A stretch of 64,000 bases of DNA from Oasisia sp. SBJ-2009 (lineage: Eukaryota; Annelida; Polychaeta; Sabellida; Siboglinidae): positions 24,856,155 through 24,920,154 of the forward strand of contig OZ024857.1 in the NCBI GenBank assembly GCA_964017155.1, read 5' to 3'. Positions 58,940 to 64,000 of the stretch are shown here, one piece after another. Position numbers and translations under genes: made by a program. The stretch's first letter is position 1. Each line of letters begins with the position of its first letter. The notes under the pieces are model-generated. The model had not been told where the DNA came from. It searched no databases and saw only the letters and a program-made list of their open reading frames with translations.

Positions 58940-59294
58940 GTAAGGGTCAGAGTTCACCAGTGGGGTGTCGCATTCGGGTTTGATAAAATTGGTGTCAGAA
59001 GTGGGGCAGCAATGGATGTTAGGTATATTTGAGATGGTATGAGAACAAGGGTTGTCATATTGTCACATAACGCAGATGTTGGTTTTACTGCTAAAATTTG
59101 GTGTCTGAAAATTCAGTATGTTACAACATGAGAGTGAGGGATAATTGACGAGATAATATTTAGTGAAAGACATGTTTTCAGTTGCAGACATCAATTTCAT
59201 GTGGCATTTCCAGGATTCTTGTGCAAGACCTACATGTCAAGTGTGGTCTTTGAAACAGGCACAATCCAAATAGTGAATTCAAATAAGTGAATTT

Positions 59295-62200
59295 TTGTTT
59301 TGACCAACCAATGGAGGTATCATGTTTCCTTTTAAACAAATACATTCTGGTTAGTTTATGCCATTAACTGGAGTCTTTGTTTGACCAGCCAATGGAAGTG
59401 TCATGTTTCTTTTTAAACAAATACATTCTGGTTAGTTTATGTCATTAACTGGAGTCTTCGTTTTACCAGCCAATGGAAGTGTCATGTTTCTTTTTAAACA
59501 AATACATTCTGGTTAGTTTATGTCATTAACTGGAGTCTTCGTTTGACCAGCCAATGGAAGTGTCATGTTTCCTTTTAAACAAATACATTCTGGTTAGTTT
59601 ATGTCATTAACTGGAGCCTTTGTTTGACCAGCCAATGGAAGTGTCATGTTTCTTTTTAAACAAATACATTCTGGTTAGTTTATGTCATTAACTGGAGCCT
59701 TTGTTTGACCAGCCAATGGAAGTGTCATGTTTCCTTTTAAACAAATACATTCTGGTTAGTTTATGTCATTAACTGGAGCCTTTGTTTGACCAGCCAATGG
59801 AAGTGTCATGTTTCTTTTTAAACAAATACATTCTGGTTAGTTTATGTCATTAACTGGAGTCTTCGTTTGACCAGCCAATGGAAGTGTCATGTTTCTTTTT
59901 AAACAAATACATTCTGGTTAGTTTATGTCATTAACTGGAGTCTTCGTTTGACCAGCCAATGGAAGTGTCATGTTTCTTTTTAAACAAATACATTCTGGTT
60001 AGTTTATGTCATTAACTGGAGCCTTTGTTTGACCAGCCAATGGAAGTGTCATGTTTCTTTTTAAACAAATACATTCTGGTTAGTTTATGTCATTAACTGG
60101 AGCCTTTGTTTGACCAGCCAATGGAAGTGTCATGTTTCTTTTTAAACAAATACATTCTGGTTAGTTTATGTCATTAACTGGAGTCTTTGTTTGACCAGCC
60201 AATGGAAGTGTCATGTTTCTTTTTAAACAAATACATTCTGGTTAGTTTATGTCATTAACTGGAGCCTTTGTTTGACCAGCCAATGGAAGTGTCATGTTTC
60301 TTTTTAAACAAATACATTCTGGTTAGTTTATGTCATTAACTGGAGTCTTTGTTTGACCAGCCAATGGAAGTGTCATGTTTCTTTTTAAACAAATACATTC
60401 TGGTTAGTTTATGTCATTAACTGGAGCCTTTGTTTGACCAGCCAATGGAAGTGTCATGTTTCTTTTTAAACAAATACATTCTGGTTAGTTTATGTCATTA
60501 ACTGGAGCCTTTGTTTGACCAGCCAATGGAAGTGTCATGTTTCTTTTTAAACAAATACATTCTGGTTAGTTTATGTCATTAACTGGAGCCTTTGTTTGAC
60601 CAGCCAATGGAAGTGTCATGTTTCTTTTTAAACAAATACATTCTGGTTAGTTTATGTCATTAACTGGAGCCTTTGTTTGACCAGCCAATGGAAGTGTCAT
60701 GTTTCTTTTTAAACAAATACATTCTGGTTAGTTTATGTCATTAACTGGAGTCTTTGTTTGACCAGCCAATGGAAGTGTCATGTTTCTTTTTAAACAAATA
60801 CATTCTGGTTAGTTTATGTCATTAACTGGAGCCTTTGTTTGACCAGCCAATGGAAGTGTCATGTTTCTTTTTAAACAAATACATTCTGGTTAGTTTATGT
60901 CATTAACTGGAGCCTTTGTTTGACCAGCCAATGGAAGTGTCATGTTTCTTTTTAAACAAATACATTCTGGTTAGTTTATGTCATTAACTGGAGTCTTTGT
61001 TTGACCAGCCAATGGAAGTGTCATGTTTCTTTTTAAACAAATACATTCTGGTTAGTTTATGTCATTAACTGGAGCCTTTGTTTGACCAGCCAATGGAAGT
61101 GTCATGTTTCTTTTTAAACAAATACATTCTGGTTAGTTTATGTCATTAACTGTAGGCTTTGTTTGACCAGCCAATGGAAGTGTCATGTTTCTTTTTAAAC
61201 AAATACATTCTGGTTAGTTTATGTCATTAACTGGAGCCTTTGTTTGACCAGCCAATGGAAGTGTCATGTTTCCTTTTAAACAAATACATTCTGGTTAGTT
61301 TATGTCATTAACTGGAGTCTTTGTTTGACCAGCCAATGGAAGTGTCATGTTTCCTTTTAAACAAATACATTCCGGTTAGTTTATGTCATTAACTGGAGTC
61401 TTTGTTTGACCAGCCAATGGAAGTGTCATGTTTCTTTTTAAATAAATACATTCTGATTAGTTTATGTCATTAACTGGAGCCTTTGTTTGACCAGCCAATG
61501 GAAGTGTCATGTTTCTTTTTAAACAAATACATTCTGGTTAGTTTATGTCATTAACTGGAGCCTTTGTTTGACCAGCCAATGGAAGTGTCATGTTTCTTTT
61601 TAAACAAATACATTCTGGTTAGTTTATGTCATTAACTGGAGCCTTTGTTTGACCAGCCAATGGAAGTGTCATGTTTCTTTTTAAACAAATACATTCTGGT
61701 TAGTTTATGTCATTAACTGGAGCCTTTGTTTGACCAGCCAATGGAAGTGTCATGTTTCTTTTTAAACAAATACATTCTGGTTAGTTTATGTCATTAACTG
61801 GAGTCTTTGTTTGACCAGCCAATGGAAGTGTCATGTTTCTTTTTAAACAAATACATTCTGGTTAGTTTATGTCATTAACTGGAGTCTTTGTTTGACCAGC
61901 CAATGGAAGTGTCATGTTTCTTTTTAAACAAATACATTCTGGTTAGTTTATGTCATTAACTGGAGCCTTTGTTTGACCAGCCAATGGAAGTGTCATGTTT
62001 CTTTTTAAACAAATACATTCTGGTTAGTTTATGTCATTAACTGGAGCCTTTGTTTGACCAGCCAATGGAAGTGTCATGTTTCTTTTTAAACAAATACATT
62101 CTGGTTAGTTTATGTCATTAACTGGAGCCTTTGTTTGACCAGCCAATGGAAGTGTCATGTTTCTTTTTAAACAAATACATTCTGGTTAGTTTATGTCATT

Positions 62201-64000
62201 AACTGGAGCCTTTGTTTGACCAGCCAATGGAAGTGTCATGTTTCTTTTTAAACAAATACATTCTGGTTAGTTTATGTCATTAACTGGAGTCTTTGTTTGA
62301 CCAGCCAATGGAAGTGTCATGTTTCTTTTTAAACAAATACATTCTGGTTAGTTTATGTCATTAACTGGAGCCTTTGTTTGACCAGCCAATGGAAGTGTCA
62401 TGTTTCTTTTTAAACAAATACATTCTGGTTAGTTTATGTCATTAACTGGAGCCTTTGTTTGACCAGCCAATGGAAGTGTCATGTTTCTTTTTAAACAAAT
62501 ACATTCTGGTTAGTTTATGTCATTAACTGTAGGCTTTGTTTGACCAGCCAATGGAAGTGTCATGTTTCTTTTTAAACAAATACATTCTGGTTAGTTTATG
62601 TCATTAACTGGAGTCTTTGTTTGACCAGCCAATGGAAGTGTCATGTTTCTTTTTAAACAAATACATTCTGGTTAGTTTATGTCATTAACTGGAGCCTTTG
62701 TTTGACCAGCCAATGGAAGTGTCATGTTACTTTTTAAACAAATACATTCTGGTTAGTTTATGTCATTAACTGGAGCCTTTGTTTGACCAGCCAATGGAAG
62801 TGTCATGTTTCCTTTTAAACAAATACATTCTGGTTAGTTTATGTCATTAACTGGAGTCTTTGTTTGACCAGCCAATGGAAGTGTCATGTTTCCTTTTAAA
62901 CAAATACATTCCGGTTAGTTTATGTCATTAACTGGAGTCTTTGTTTGACCAGCCAATGGAAGTGTCATGTTTCCTTTTAAACAAATACATTCTGATTAGT
63001 TTATGTCATTAACTGGAGTCGTTGTTTGACCAGCCAATGGAAGTGTCATGTTTCTTTTTAAACAAATACATTCCGGTTAGTTTATGTCATTAACTGGAGC
63101 CTTTGTTTGACCAGCCAATGGAAGTGTCATGTTTCTTTTTAAACAAATACATTCTGGTTAGTTTATGTCATTAACTGGAGTCTTTGTTTGACCAGCCAAT
63201 GGAAGTGTCATGTTTCTTTTTAAACAAATACATTCTGGTTAGTTTATGTCATTAACTGGAGCCTTTGTTTGACCAGCCAATGGAAGTGTCATGTTTCTTT
63301 TTAAACAAATACATTCTGGTTAGTTTATGTCATTAACTGGAGCCTTTGTTTGACCAGCCAATGGAAGTGTCATGTTTCTTTTTAAACAAATACATTCTGG
63401 TTAGTTTATGTCATTAACTGGAGTCTTTGTTTGACCAGCCAATGGAAGTGTCATGTTTCTTTTTAAACAAATACATTCTGGTTAGTTTATGTCATTAACT
63501 GGAGCCTTTGTTTGACCAGCCAATGGAAGTGTCATGTTTCTTTTTAAACAAATACATTCTGGTTAGTTTATGTCATTAACTGTAGGCTTTGTTTGACCAG
63601 CCAATGGAAGTGTCATGTTTCTTTTTAAACAAATACATTCTGGTTAGTTTATGTCATTAACTGGAGTCTTTGTTTGACCAGCCAATGGAAGTGTCATGTT
63701 TCTTTTTAAACAAATACATTCTGGTTAGTTTATGTCATTAACTGGAGCCTTTGTTTGACCAGCCAATGGAAGTGTCATGTTACTTTTTAAACAAATACAT
63801 TCTGGTTAGTTTATGTCATTAACTGGAGCCTTTGTTTGACCAGCCAATGGAAGTGTCATGTTTCCTTTTAAACAAATACATTCTGGTTAGTTTATGTCAT
63901 TAACTGGAGTCTTTGTTTGACCAGCCAATGGAAGTGTCATGTTTCCTTTTAAACAAATACATTCCGGTTAGTTTATGTCATTAACTGGAGTCTTTGTTTG
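59295..64000. repeat. 81-bp satellite array, runs off the window
   Basis: About 58 head-to-tail units of 81 bp, consensus beginning GCCTTTGTTTGACCAGCCAA then TGGAAGTGTCATGTTTCTTT. The first copies are diverged (GACCAACCAATGGAGG), later ones nearly identical. Variant sites (GCC/GTC, TTTC/TTCC/TTAC, ATTCTGG/ATTCCGG, TGTAGGC) mark higher-order blocks. No coding frame. Confidence 0.98.

Overview
The window is animal nuclear DNA. It lies inside one very large, intron-rich gene on the + strand. I assembled 38 exons between 736 and 58939 from splice-site consensus and continuous reading phase. Together they encode about 2,860 residues of a spectraplakin, the giant cytolinker family of vertebrate MACF1 and dystonin (DST) and fly Short stop. 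Neither end of the gene is in the window: the actin-binding calponin-homology domains lie upstream, and the EF-hands and Gas2/GAR microtubule-binding module would lie downstream. Retroelement tails, tRNA-derived SINEs and numerous tandem arrays suggest a marine invertebrate, most likely a lophotrochozoan such as a mollusc. That placement is an inference, not something read directly.

Layout. 736-7358 and 12428-12519 encode the plakin domain, with an SH3-like fold inserted between spectrin-type helices. 15681-18072 continues the plakin helices. 18724-21058 is one 2.3-kb exon of plakin (plectin-type) repeats. 21627-58939 is the spectrin-repeat rod, about 16 triple-helical repeats in 30 exons, nearly all of them multiples of three. 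The last exons (52798-58939) resemble the C-terminal rod of MACF1/DST most clearly. No gene was found on the - strand, and no stand-alone RNA gene was found.

Introns. They contain pieces of LINE reverse-transcriptase 3' ends (11590-11890, 12729-13100, 22971-23290, 54080-54360), two tRNA-like SINEs (40545-40876, 57480-57730), a hAT-type MITE with a recognisable 8-bp target duplication (13200-13608), a second inverted-repeat MITE (41202-41556), a CpG-rich block that may be an internal promoter with a first exon (27690-28105), and many micro- and minisatellites.

The most striking observation is that several minisatellites are made from the gene's own splice junctions. A 49-bp array at 33732-34936 repeats an exon's 3' end with its donor about 24 times. 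A 25-bp array at 42945-44837 repeats an acceptor with the first 15 exon bases about 75 times. A third array (52480-52797) repeats another acceptor. Other arrays abut junctions without copying them. The window ends inside an 81-bp satellite of at least 4.7 kb with a higher-order period of 1,053 bp.
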